From Tachypleus tridentatus (taxonomy: Eukaryota > Arthropoda > Merostomata > Xiphosura > Limulidae), in assembly GCF_004210375.1 (NCBI RefSeq), contig NW_027467782.1, forward strand, positions 24,221,276 to 24,285,275: DNA of 64,000 nt. Direction: 5' to 3'. Shown piece by piece: positions 12,799 through 25,388 of this stretch (the stretch's first letter is position 1; each line of letters begins with the position of its first letter). A model generated the notes under the pieces. The model saw only the letters and a program-made list of their open reading frames with translations. It searched no databases and was not told the origin of the DNA. The translations under genes and the position numbers were made by a program.

Positions 12799-15700
12799 CT
12801 ATTTATAACAATAGTTTATGTATACAAGTTGCAACCAGAAGTATGTAAAAACAAGAAATACACAGCAATTTATTTTTTCTTGCTTAACAATTGATATGGC
12901 AGATCTAAGTTTAAAATATAATGCTATAGGTAAAAAACAAAAATTTATTACAGCACAAAAAAAATAGTTCTTTACAAGTTCCATCACAAACTAAATAATT
13001 TTGTTTAAAATAGAAGAGAGCTACATTTGATTAATGCTTTCGTGTTTTTCACTGGGTCAAATGATACTGGTATAAGTTTCAAAAACTACCTGATCTTTCC
13101 CTTAAAATCACCGATCAAATAAAACTAAAACATTCTAATTTAGATCTTGTTATAGTGTATTTTTTATTAAATTTGTTTTGGATACAACCCAAATAGCTAA
13201 TATTTAGATTTTTGCCCTATATTAGTAATATTTTTTAAAGAAATTAAATATTTTACCTGTATAGATTCAAGTAGTTTGAAAAATGTGAATTTTTGAAGTC
13301 ACTGATTTAAGAAAGTAATGTTTTAATTAACTACACATTTTGTTTCACAGCTTCTAAGTCTAACAAGAACAAGTATATCGGTTGAAAGCTGGGATTATTT
13401 TCTTCTTCACAAACTTGTTTAATACAGAGGTTTTTTTTTCCTTTTATTGAATGTAAGTTTCTGAACATACATTTACTACATCTTTTGGGATTAATCATTC
13501 TAAAACAATCCATCAAAATCATAGTTTTGGTTGTTATATACTAGGTAATTGTATCTTTAATGATTCACAAGCTTGTTTATTTTCCGAAAGTAAACCTCTT
13601 GTAGTTACTTTCTCCTTTAACAAACACACCTCAATTTGACTCTTAATATATCTTATGGCAGACTACGTATGAGATCAAAGACTGGCAAGTTCGTTTTTAA
13701 AACAGAATTTCTAAAAGGATTATAGAAGTAATTTTTATAAGCAAGATAAATAAATACTGTAGGTTTCTATTGGTTTTTATGTTATGAACTCTTTAAACAA
13801 AATACAGTAGCACATAAAATCAGTTCACTTGAGACTGAACTTTACAAAGCTTGCATGAAAACTGGCTTTCAGTTAAATGAATATGAACATGTTGCTTGCT
13901 TGCCCAGCATACACTTATGTAACAATGCAACTTATTTCATTCTAAACATCAAATTTATAAAAGATATTAAAAAAAAAATCAAAGTGAGGTTAAAAAATGT
14001 CAAGTAGTTATCATGCTTTTAGTTTCAAGTGTGTGTGTCAAATAGTTTTAATTCTGAGTTACTCATTTTAAAGCAGTTGCAGAAATAACCTAGAAAGTCA
14101 CAGGGCTGGGAAGTGTTAAGCAATTTGTGAGTCTTCTTTGAAAGATTGTTTAGACAGAGTATTCACAATGAAAACTTTGTAGAATGGATGGCAAGTGTGC
14201 CCAGTTGATGTGGCATGCTTGCAACAAGAATAAAAGAACATAAAGACAGTACAAGACTCATGGAAAGACAAAATTCAGAATAAACTGAGAGAAAACTAGA
14301 ATCATTGACACAGACAAATTCTGGAAGACAAGAAATATCAAAGAATCATTTTATATTAACATTATTAAACCTTCACTGAACAGAGATTCCAGATTACAGG
14401 TGAGTAACTTGTGAGTAGCTGCCACTGGTTGAATCTACAGGAAATCTCTCCTCCAATCAGAAACAGTAATAATCCAATCAATCACAACACGCTCTCCACA
14501 ATCCACCAGGACATTATAAAAGACTGTCAGCACCTTCACACACACAAAAGACTTTTGAAATGTCGTCCTCTACACTGTCTCCACAACAGGCAGTCCATCC
14601 ATTCTACAAAGTTTCATCAGTTTGTGAGCCTTTGTGAGAAAGTAAAATAGTGAAAACAATAACGGAAAGAGAAAACTAAATTAATCTAACTGGTGCACTT
14701 GAGTTCGACATGCTGTGTCACTATAATCCATCACATACTATTTGTGTTATTTTATAATACCAAAAATAAAATTAATTATTTTTACAAATGTTAAGTTCTC
14801 AACCACAATAAATTTTACAACCAAAAGAATTCAGAGTTTCTAAGTTTTTGGCTGCAACTTTTATTTTACCAAAGTTTTCAATATACTTGAGATGTTTTTT
14901 TCATTAATGCACTTCTTAGATCTAAAAGCGTGATCTGACACTTGGTTTACTAATTTTGAATTTATGAAGAAAGATTAAACAAACAATTTATAAAATGTTG
15001 ATTATTTTGTTTCATTGCAAAATATCCATTAACTTTCTGTATGATGCCTTAATATCTCCTACATAGTGTTTTTTAATAACACTATGTAACAAAATTTTTA
15101 CTTGTTCTTGTTCCTGGGCAGAAAGTTTTATTTCCCAATTGCTTATGCCTGATGTAAATGGAAAAGACTTATTTTTCCCTTCAAACTTTGTTTTGTGACC
15201 TGGGAGCATATAACGAAAACATGATGGGAGACTATGTTCGGGGGCTGATACATGAAAGTGATTTACATTACAGTAACAAATCTTAAAAAACTACTCACTT
15301 CTAAACATTTTTGTTCATTTATGTATAACTTTAGTATAAATACATGTAAATCTTGATTCATATGTTGTTTTAATCAGCCTTTATGTAAATGAAAATGTGC
15401 AAATTTGCCCGTTTTTACACAGAAAGCAGGTTAATTTCTCAATTTCGTTATTTAGGTCACAAAAGCAAAGTTTGAAGGGAATGATGGCCATTTTCTGTAC
15501 TTTTGCAACATAAGCATTTAAGAAATAACACGTGCTATCCAAGAACAAAATTTGTGTTACACAGTGTAATGAGCCAACTGAATAAAACCATACCTTCATT
15601 CTCCATTCTAATCTTCCACAATTTAAAAATTGAATTAATTTTCTCTGTTCATATGTCCCCAAAACTGTTTGTTTTCTAGTCATCAACTAGCTCAAAAAAG

Positions 15701-15860
15701 TACAAATTGTAGGTTTTTGCTGGTAGTCCACTAGTCCCAAAAATTAACAGTGTGCATTTATTATTAGTTGTCCATTAGTTCCCAAAAGTTAATGTTTAAT
15801 TTTAGCAATCAACTAGCTCACAAAAATCATGTTTATCAATACTATGAGTAAATCTCAAAC
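12799..15860 (-). other. RIOK2: RIOK2 intron (about 3.1 kb)
   Basis: Intronic sequence between the last two coding exons. It contains a degenerate GIY-YIG fragment at 14225-14420 on the + strand. It also has one open frame at 15199-15012 on the minus strand that follows a good acceptor (ATATGCTCCCAG). That frame encodes about 62 residues of no recognised family and is out of phase with RIOK2, so I treat it as unexplained rather than as an exon. Confidence 0.7.
14225..14420 (+). pseudogene. Degenerate retroelement GIY-YIG endonuclease tail
   Basis: Two frames on the + strand give TRIKEHKDS and then RNIKESFYINIIKPSLNRDS, the typical C-terminal end of GIY-YIG nucleases carried by Penelope-like and related reverse-transcribing elements, followed at once by a stop. 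A frame change and a stop separate the two pieces. No reverse transcriptase is visible upstream, so this is a short relic in the RIOK2 intron, opposite in strand to the gene. Confidence 0.6.
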
Positions 15861-15933
15861 CTCTTCTAAATCCTCTTGGATTTCCTTGGAGAAACCACTT
15901 GCTGCTGTACTGAAGTCTAGAGAGTCTTCCCGT
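15861..15933 (-). CDS. RIOK2: RIOK2 internal exon (after the kinase domain)
   Basis: A 73-bp exon encoding REDSLDFSTAASGFSKEIQE and four further residues, matching the 'RREDTLDVEVSASGFTKEMQ' type segment after the RIO2 kinase domain. The acceptor AG is at 15935-15934. The first base completes the codon left open by the preceding exon (phase 2). The donor reads GAG|GTTTGAG, off consensus at positions +3 and +4, and reading through it would give a stop after one codon. It ends in phase 0, as the last exon requires. Confidence 0.85.
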
Positions 15934-16328
15934 CTAAATAAAGATTACAAAACTTTGACAGATTGTTCATCAACACAATATGACATTTTTCTAAAACAAG
16001 AGATTTATGATTTTCAACATATACAACATGGCATGATTTGAACTATGCACACTTCAAAATACGTAATTAGTGATTTGAACAAAATAAAATTTTTCTTATT
16101 TTAAAGATTATTTTCATTAAAAAAAGAATCATACATGAAAAATGAATTATCTAGCAATTATGCATGTTTTCTGGGGCAACTAAGTAAAAAATAAAAAATG
16201 GCTACAGGAAAGTGTATGATATGTAAAGATATGTTATCTGTTCCAATAAATATATTAATGATGACTTTTGTACTATTTACATAGCAATATTTCCAAGATG
16301 TCAACGAACAAGACAAAAATATACTTAC

Positions 16329-16421
16329 TTCACATCAGCAAAACATGGATAAAGCTCACTTTGAAAGTCAAACCGTTTCTTAAAAAACTCCCAAACACAT
16401 GCCACATCTCGATCAAAATAC
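16329..16421 (-). CDS. RIOK2: RIOK2 internal exon (end of kinase domain)
   Basis: A 93-bp exon encoding YFDRDVACVWEFFKKRF and 13 more residues. This is the segment directly after the metal-binding IDFPQ loop in RIO2, where family members read 'AEWYFDRDV..I..FF.KRF'. Acceptor TTATTGTCAG and donor GTAAGTAT are both strong. The incoming codon is split TG|G (Trp) across the 7.7 kb intron, and the outgoing codon is split AA|A (Lys). Confidence 0.9.
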
Positions 16422-17567
16422 CTGACAATAAAAATTTGCAAACTCAACAAAAGTAATAATCAAAATTAAAGTGGTATGTCTAAATGAATTTGATACACAG
16501 ATCTTACTGTATTGATATCTTAAAATACTAAAATAAACATGTAAAACACAACACAAAAGTATCAGACTGTGTTAAATAAAGAAATAAAATCCATACAAAT
16601 AAAAAAAGGTTCGTTGCTTATAAGTTGCATGGTTCTCAAACTGTTGTCTGTGGACCACAACAGTATATAACCAAATTACATATTATAATTTGTTTGTTTT
16701 TTACAAAAGAAGTAATAATGTTTGATTAAATGTAAATAACGTTTGATTGAAATTTCTTTAACTTGTTTACGGCATTGCTGTATACCCATAGAATCACCTC
16801 CTGCAGACAGAACTACTTGAATATAGGGGTCCATAACAAAGAAGTCTAGAACCACAGAACTAAGGGACAATAACAGTTTTCAATATGCTAGCTATATTGG
16901 TATTAAACTGTATCAGTAGGCTATGACCTAACATAAATATTTTGAAAGTTTACAAAAGTAAAAGAAATGCTGGGTTTTCTTAGATGCTTTCTCTAGACAT
17001 TTCTATGAGTAGATGACACAAATCTCACAGTATGGTTAGAACGATATGAAAGACCATGAAAACAATGTCACAACAAGCACCATTTTACAACACGTATGTA
17101 ACAAAACCAGTAGGTCTCAGCTTCCTAAAATTAATCAAAAATTCTTTGAAAGAACTGAATGACAAGAATAAGCATGCAAATGGTTAAAACTAGGCTTGAT
17201 AAGATTCGTCTTTATGTTATTTATTCATTTAACATGCCAATTCTCAGTGATTTCAAGAAAAATGTTCACAAATGAGGCACACTGGCTGGTAAAAGACTAA
17301 ATATAATCACAGTTTCATTGAAAAAAGATATGCATAGAGCAGTGGAGGCATACTGGTCTGAACAGAAATCAGTATTAGTAAACAAAGTGACCTGGTACTA
17401 TGAATGAAATATAATATAGGGATGTAGTCTTACAACCATTAGTTATACACTATATGCAGGTGTAAATGTTGAGAACTTTTCTATAAAGGATGGTAATACA
17501 TTATCACTATGCTTAACTGGAAAGCTTCTTCCTGACACAAAAGAGTACAAAGTGAATGGACTGGCCT

Positions 17568-17792
17568 GGGTTAGTTGATGTAAACACCTTGTGCCCCAGT
17601 TAGCTGATGGGAACACCTTGCACCCGAGTTAGCTGATGTGAACACCTTGCGCCTGAGTTAGCTGATGTGAACACCTTGCGCCTGAGTTAGCTGATGTGAA
17701 CACCTTGCGTCTGAGTTAGCTGATGTGAACACCTTGCGCCTGAGTTAGTTGATGTGACCACCTTGTGCCTGGGTTAGTTGATGTGACCACCA
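17568..17792. repeat. 29-bp minisatellite, about 7.7 copies
   Basis: Direct tandem repeat whose unit contains TTAGCTGATGTGAACACC followed by TTGCGCCTG. Central copies are identical or differ at one base. The first two and last two copies differ at several positions (GTTGATGTAAACACC, TTGTGCCTG, GTGACCACC). It lies within a RIOK2 intron. Confidence 0.9.
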
Positions 17793-20343
17793 TGTCACCA
17801 CAAGTGTTGATCCCTTTCTATACTACATCATTTAATGTGATATATGTATCTTCCTGAAAGCAAACTTTCAGGAAGTGTTACAAGTTTTTATGCACAAAAT
17901 GTCAGACTTTTTCAAATTAACTATTTTTTCCTATGTATATAGTCAGTGTTGCCTACTATGTTTGCAGTCTGAAAATTTTCAAATTTTATTTGCAAAACCT
18001 TTTCAAACCTCCCAAATAACTATCAAATACATTTTATACTAAAACTTTATATTTTCTCTACTGTAATTGACTCATTTGATTTAGCTAACCTTGGAACCAC
18101 TTTAAAACAAAATGAAATAAATCTAAGTTACCATTTTTTTATAGAATGACTGCAGGTTACAACAGAATACTATAATTATTCAATATAAGCAGCTTCAGGC
18201 TCATAACATTTGTTTCTACTTTATTATTTCAATGCCATCTGAATCACGGTTAACAACCCTGCCATACAGATATATACATCTCTCTACTAATAACATGTGC
18301 AATGGGCATTCCATTACGACAATTGTCCAACTTTGTGATTTTTTTTTCAACTCTTAATTCATATTAAAAACACCCAAAATATCTAGCTTACATCATTCAA
18401 AAGCAATCCAATCAATCAGCAGTAACATTTGTTGACCCACAATTAACTTTAAGATAACTTCTTAGGACTATGCATGTCAAGACGGAGTACTGTGACATGT
18501 GAATTTAACAACATAGAGAACACTCTGGGTGTTATAAAAAGCAGTGATCTCCAATTTCAAACAATTTTTTTTTTTCCACACAGAAAGTAGAGAAATTTTA
18601 TTTGATACATAAAAACATATTTTTATGGATTTTTTTTCAAACTTTTTACAGAAATAGATATTTACAACTTACAATTAGGCAGCAAAATTGGTCTAAACAT
18701 AAGAAGCACGTATAAAGGTATTCAATAAAAACTGTTGGATTTTGACCAGAATTTCTGTGCATACCTATACAAAAAGGAATGTGAGCTATTAGTATAAAAA
18801 TTTTTACTACTGCTTCATCTAAAAGTAGAAGCAGACCAGTTTTATTTTTTCACCTTTTGAACTGAAGGTGGCTGAAATAATAATCAGTGATGTTGAGAAA
18901 ACCCACTTGTAGAGAAATATAAAGGTGGCTGAGTTGGAGCAGCTAAACTATAGTATCAGAGCACATACAGATATACAAACATTGGTTAGGCCAAGTAAAC
19001 TAGATTAGCAGTTTCAAGCTCAAGATTTTGAAAACAAACTGTATAGGTGGATGGTTATTATTCATTGTCAACTTTTAAGCACAAATTTCCTAAGTTTAAT
19101 GAAACTCTCTTAATTAAACAATTGTGATTTCATTACCTTAAGTTGCACACTCAGTCCTTTATTTCTACAGTGGTTTTGATTAGATTCATAAATAATGAAA
19201 CTTTCAAATAGTGAAATGGAATAGTCCATATTGCTGTCAAATAGGTTAGTTATTTTGTAAATATTTGTTTATATATCTGTGTACCACTTTCAGGTTATTG
19301 TGACAGTGTCATGCACAATTCAAAAAATTAACAAAGCCACACTACTGGAAAGTGATGGAACATTCCAAATAGCCAAACTCTCTGTTGTTATGCACTCTTT
19401 TGGCAAACTCACCAGACAATGAGCTAATACACAGTCTGGTACTGATGGGAAACCACATAGCATAGCAACCCAAAGACTTAATGGGAAACAAAAAGTTACT
19501 CTTATACCATACTTTAGAGTAAATTTAATATCACATATGAAATAAAAATAATTTAAGCGGTCTGAAAATATGAAATGGTTTAACTTGTTTTTTTAAATGA
19601 AACATAAGTTCACAACAAGATAAACTGAGAATGTTTAGCACCAATTCATGTAACATCTATTTAATTCAGAAATTTTTCTGATAACTTTGACTATGGAACA
19701 TATTTTACAAAGAGCTATATAGGACTGATTCCTAAACACCATGTATTGTGGGCCAAGATGGCTTTCTAGAAAAAAAAAAAAGATAAGTTTGAGCCCTACT
19801 TTGTATACCTTAACTTCATATTTGATAGGTAACTGAGATAAATAAATTTTACAAAATCAAGCTTGAACAACAAGGAAGTAGAAAAGAGCAATCCAGAGAG
19901 TCAAACTTTGGTAAATTCCTTTGTAAGCCAATCAAAATTAAGATCACTCATGAAATGAATTAATGGCACCCTAATCTATTTATAAAAGCCAGCATGTGCC
20001 ACATCACACTTGATTTCTCAAAACTTGGAGAGTTATAAATGCCAAAATGTATTTATTTATGTAGAATAATTTGATTACTGTCTGCTCATTATGACTTTAG
20101 TGGTAGAATTGTAATGGGACAGTGAGAGGTAATGGTACCTCTTACAAGTACAATGAGTATTAGTATATGCCTAAAATAAAGATAGTGTGGAATCACCTAG
20201 CCTACAGTCAAAAGCACAAAATGTAGCCAAGTAAAAATATTAATTGAATTTTGAACTTAAATTTTTTCTAAATTATTTTCCATTACAATACAAATGCTTT
20301 TACTAAAAAAAACTAACATTTTCACTCAATGGAGACTCTAAAT

Positions 20344-20543
20344 CAGTGGTTCTTAACCTTTTTCAGTGTTTGCACCCCTTTCAAATCAGTAATCATTTCT
20401 CGCACCCCCTGGAAACTTAAATATAAAAAAAGCTAAAAATATAAAGCATACTCTTATGTAAAAATATAGATTTGCTTTAATTATTCATGGGCATCCTCGC
20501 ACCCCTTGGGAATCATCTTCGCACCCCTGGTTAAGAACCCCTG
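20344..20543. mobile_element. 200-bp hAT-type MITE with 8-bp target duplication
   Basis: The element starts CAGTGGTTCTTAACCTTTTT and ends with GGTTAAGAACCCCTG, giving terminal inverted repeats of about 14 bp. Internal 'GCACCCC' blocks recur near both ends. An identical 8-bp sequence, CTCTAAAT, flanks it (20336-20343 and 20544-20551). Eight-bp duplications with CAGNGG termini are diagnostic of hAT transposons. No coding capacity, so it was moved by an element elsewhere in the genome. Confidence 0.9.
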
Positions 20544-21039
20544 CTCTAAATTAAGAATGTCTATACATTACACTTACAACTTTCAGTACACATAATAAGA
20601 ATGATATTAGGTTATACTTTTGTTGTTAAGCAACATGACATAAAAGGCATTGTTGGAACATAGTGTTACCAAAATCCACTGGCTTTTCTATATATGTTAG
20701 AAGCTGTTAATCTAATTATTATATGAATATGCCACAAGTTCATTTCGTGAATGATCTCAATTGGCTTGCAAAGGAATTACCTTGACTGCACTTCTGTGAG
20801 TCTTGGTTTGTCAAGCATGATTTCTCAAAATTTATGTCTCAGTTACTTATCAAATGTAAGGTTAAGGTATACTATGAGGTGGGGAAGGTGGTACTTGTTC
20901 CATCATTTTTGATGGGCTATACACTAATTCATAAAATAAGTATTAGTTCCAACAATGGCTTTTATGTCATGTCGCTTAGCAACAGAAGAATAAACCCATA
21001 AACAACAAGAACTGTATACACACACATTTAATACATGTA

Positions 21040-21305
21040 CTGTTGTGGATAAATGTTTTGGGCAATGTCCTTCTTCATATTTTAAAAACTGAAGAGAAGA
21101 TTCTTAACTGAAAACATTCTGAACCAAAGATATTGTCACAATACAAATTCCTTTGTTTCAAACATTCGTAAGCATTGTGACATATGTTTAAATGTTACAC
21201 TGCCATGAGACCTTTGATTTAGAATGTTTTCATTTATGTATTTACTGTTTGGTTACTGAAACCTGAAAAAGGGCATTGCCAAAATGTAGTATCCCCAACA
21301 GTATA
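21040..21305. repeat. Fold-back inverted repeat pair
   Basis: A 42-bp arm at about 21042-21085 (ACTGTTGTGGATAAATG, GGGCAATGTCCTTCTTCA) is inverted at about 21258-21302 (CTGAAAAAGGGCATTGCC, ATCCCCAACAGT). Arms match at roughly three quarters of positions across a 170-bp spacer. The GGGCATTGCC plus AAAA pattern resembles the terminal regions of some Penelope-like elements, but no coding part is present. Confidence 0.55.
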
Positions 21306-23282
21306 TGCATACATACACACATACATATCCGTAGTAAAGTCAATGTTATCTTTTGTGGTTTGATGTACAACATACTTCTTTTGAGTTCCTTCAACAACCA
21401 CTATATACAATTTTCTACACAGTTTTATACCAACTAAGTTAGTCTGTGCACTGAAAGTATAAAATGAAATATATAAACCACAAATCTGGAAAACACATTT
21501 GTTAATTTCTTAATATAGTTGCCATAGAGTAAAGAGGCTTTTTTTCCAAATTAAAAAGGCTTGTGATGTAACAGGAAATAGTTCAATTCAGAAACAATTT
21601 CAGCTTAAAATTAAAACTATATTTTTATTTTGATAAATTTTATGCACATGGCTCTTGAATAGGTGATCCCATGTTAAGTCTTTAGGCTTATTATATCAAC
21701 ACTGACTACACTTATAGGGTTTCACAGTACTACCCCTCTCATGGCCCCCTTGCAACCCCCTCCCTAAATTCATAAGAGGAAGACAGTAATTGACTATTCT
21801 AAATGGATAAATACATTCTGGATTTTTTAACACCTCCTAATTTGAGAAATCCAGTGAGACAAAAAGATGATCAATGCTTTTCTGAAGGATAGGATTAGTT
21901 TACTGTTTGTTGGCACCAGCCTATGTTGAAATTAGGTGAAAAAATAGTAGTAGTGTTGTTTGAAAATAGAATGGTGACCTTGTGCCATAGCAATATTTCT
22001 TGTTATCTGTCTGTCCATCACAATTTTGAAATGGCTGATGATTGGAGATGATGTAAATAACTTCCATCAATGTTGGTCAAATTTCATACGTAGAAATCAA
22101 GAAATTCTCCCAAGGATCTTGTTTGATCCTTCTCAAGGTTACACAGAGAAACATATGAGTAGATATGCATAAAAGACATACACAATTCACAGGTCATAGA
22201 TCATTGTGGTCAGAGGGAACAAAAGCCAGAAATCTTATATAGCATCTGTTCCCTTTATGTGTAAATCTTTATAAAATATGAATAGATTAGTAAATAGATA
22301 GAGATGCCTGGAGTTTGTAATGTAATCAGAGATCAAATCCTGGAAATGTTTAAAATGCTTCTCTTCCTAAGGATTTTGTTTGATCCTTCTCAAAGTTAGA
22401 TTAAAATAAGTTGAGAGAAATGCCTTTAAAGTTATGTACGATTTTCAGATTAAAAATTATCTGGGACCTGGAAGAGGCAAAAACTCAGAATATTATTAAG
22501 GCCACAGGGCATTTAAGATGATTATTCTTTTCTTTTAATTTTCAAGTTGATGTACTATTACTTCATAAGTCTCATTGGTTGAAGTTAATAGTTGTCTACT
22601 AGATCAAATATAATCTGGAGAAAAAAGGCCAGCTTTCCAAGCCCTAAGTGAAAAATTAATGTCATATTTAAAAAATTAACTTAGAAACTCATTTCTATTT
22701 TACTAACATTAATCTGTGCTGTAATCTTATGGTCTTCCAGTGAATTTGTTTGGCCTTGGTACCCCTTGAAAATAAGAGAAAATCCAAGGTAAAATGGCTT
22801 TGCTCTAAAAATGACAAACTTCTTAGCCAGATCCTTAACGTTGTTTTTTCCTGTTGGTTGCTGGTGAAATTTAAGCCTACTCTATAACACCCTAAGTAAC
22901 TATCAAACGTTTTTCTAAGGTAAAAAACAACGTTTTATCTGTTATTTTCTCTACATTAACTGTATATACAAAAGGTAGACCTGAATAACCTTGTAACCAT
23001 TATAAAAAAAATCAAGAAATAAATCATAATTATCAACTTTTCATTCTAGAATGACTGCAAACTGCAACAGGAAACCACAAATGTTTAATCTAAACAGCTC
23101 ATATATCATAATAACATATATGTATTTATAATACTGTCATATACCACGTACTGAACATTGAGTCCATATTACATATTGAATAGCATAACTCTGGCCTTTG
23201 TAAAATAAAAATGTTTGAGTATTTGCACTAGTGAACCAATGTTTTGTAAAACACGGTAACATTTTCATTATATTACAAAAGA

Positions 23283-23370
23283 TGACCTAGGAAGGTTGAA
23301 ACATTGTTCTCTCCTTATCAATAAAAGAGTTAATATCCATACAAGTTGTTCTGAGACACATTTTTATTTC
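23283..23370 (+). mobile_element. Penelope-type terminal fragment with hammerhead-like core
   Basis: The sequence GATGACCTAGGAAGGTTGAA followed by ACATTGTTCTCTCC matches the layout of the short terminal repeats of Penelope-like elements: a GATGA box, a short stem-loop (ACC...GGT) and GAAA. The similar element copy at 45290-45480 carries a related block. Only this terminal part is seen, with no attached open frame. The family link is from memory and by similarity within the window. Confidence 0.4.
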
Positions 23371-24088
23371 AAGTGGGTTTCTCATCATCAAGAATTTCCT
23401 ATCACTATGAGAATTTTTCCAGCTTTTTAAATGTGATTACAGCTACTAAACATTCAGCATATATCTTCAATATGATTCCCATGGGAATAAAGGATGAACT
23501 GGAACCAAAATAGACAATCTTCTGTGCAGAAAATAGAAATATGTCACTTGTAGTATAAAACACCAGAGAACTATCGTGAATTTGTGAAAAATGAAAGATG
23601 AAAGGCAAGCATGACAAGTGGAACTGATTTCCTATTTTACTGTTCTGTAAACAAATAAAAGTAAAGGCTATAAAATATATTACAATGAGCAATTTACATT
23701 AAATTCCACAGTTCTGAGAGGGATGACAAATAAATCAGAGAAGAGGAAAAACCTGGAGAACAAATGTTGTGGTTTTCTATACTAGGAGAGATTGAGGATT
23801 GTTTTTTTAATATCTTCGTATCAAATTAACAACTTAAAGTGTATATAATATTAAAATCTTGTTTATTAATTATACCTTGATTAAGTTTATTTGTATAAAA
23901 TATCAAAATAATGTAATTGACTTTTGAATGTATTTCTCTAAACAGTAAAAAAATGCACAGTGAAAAATAACGAGATAGTGTTAATTGTTTTAAACAGTGT
24001 CAAACATAAAGTTTGTTTCCACATACTGCTAAGATGAAAAATATGAAAACATTATTTGGTGAAATAAATTATTATGAAACATAACTCA

Positions 24089-24286
<198 letters not shown>

Positions 24287-24777
24287 TTATATATTAAACA
24301 AATGAAACAATTACATTTGCCTTTTCACCAGCTAAAAATGTTTGACACATATAAAACTCAATAACAATTTTTTTGAGCAAAAAAAATAACTTTTCCAATT
24401 GTTTTAATTTATTTCAAGTCCAAAGTCATTTGGAGGGTCAATCATATTTCACTCTCTCATAGCATAAATTTCAAATCTTAAAAAATATTTTAATTTTCTA
24501 TGTTCTAAGTTTGTAACATTAAATTTAATTGAGGTCTTCATGTGCTACATTTGTCTTGAGTCATTATATCTTTACAGACTAACCACTCAACAAACTTATC
24601 TGTTGATTTATCCAATGGCTGCACCATATGCTATATTAATTTGTGTAATTTAACTGTGAAAGTCTCAACAATGTCCTAGTACTTCTGATCCTGCTGACCA
24701 CACATTTATTTTTTGGAAGTTATCCTGAAGAAAAGTTTCTACACATTCTTTAGTGTAATTGAAATTTCATTTTATTA

Positions 24778-24985
24778 TATATACAAACATCTAAGCATGC
24801 CCTCTACATTCTGACACTCAGTTACATGACCCCTTTCAAACATGTGGTCAGCTTCTGGTCAGTTACCTCTTTCTTTCTTTGTGAACCGGAGAATGACCGA
24901 AGAAACTCAAAATGTTGTTCTCTCCTCTACGTAAAAACTTTTCTCAACCCAAATGAGCCATTTTTACAAATATAATTTCATTTTG
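24778..24985 (+). mobile_element. Penelope-like element terminal fragment
   Basis: This matches the reverse complement of 45290-45490 along its length. Shared blocks are AACATCTAAGCATGCCCTCT, GGTCAGTTACCTCTTTCTTTC, AATGACCGAAGAA, CTCCTCTACGTAAAA and TCTCAACCCAAATGAGCC. It is a solo terminal segment without coding sequence, inserted in the RIOK2 intron about 400 bp from the satellite. The hammerhead-like core seen in the other copy is mutated beyond function here (CCGGAGAATGACCGAAGAAACTC). Confidence 0.85.
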
Positions 24986-25388
24986 TTTTAATTCAACAAC
25001 AACAAAATTTCTGAATAAGGTTAAATTTAAACCACAAAACTTGATGTAAAGCTACTCTTCTGTGTATCAATATCAGCTTCCATCAAATTTGCAAATGGTC
25101 ATGGACTTACAGATGACTGACAGATATGATTAAAAAGAAGACAGTGTGAACACCAGTCTTATTTTCGTAGTTTGTAGAAATGTAACCTGATGTTGACAAA
25201 CTTTCTTGTCTATCTGATCGTAGAGGGCAGAAAGTTTATTTCAATTTACAATTCCTCCTGATAGTATCCATACTCCACTTTTGCTTTACTGTGCATTTTG
25301 TGAAGTTTAAATGTTTCATAACATGACAGAACTGTGAAATATAGCAAACTGTCAAGAACAACAACGTTCTTTATTACTGACTTTAGAC

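Noticed and set aside
15381-15686. 101-codon minus-strand frame in a RIOK2 intron
   Set aside because: No family motif, no good acceptor in phase, and composition typical of noncoding DNA.
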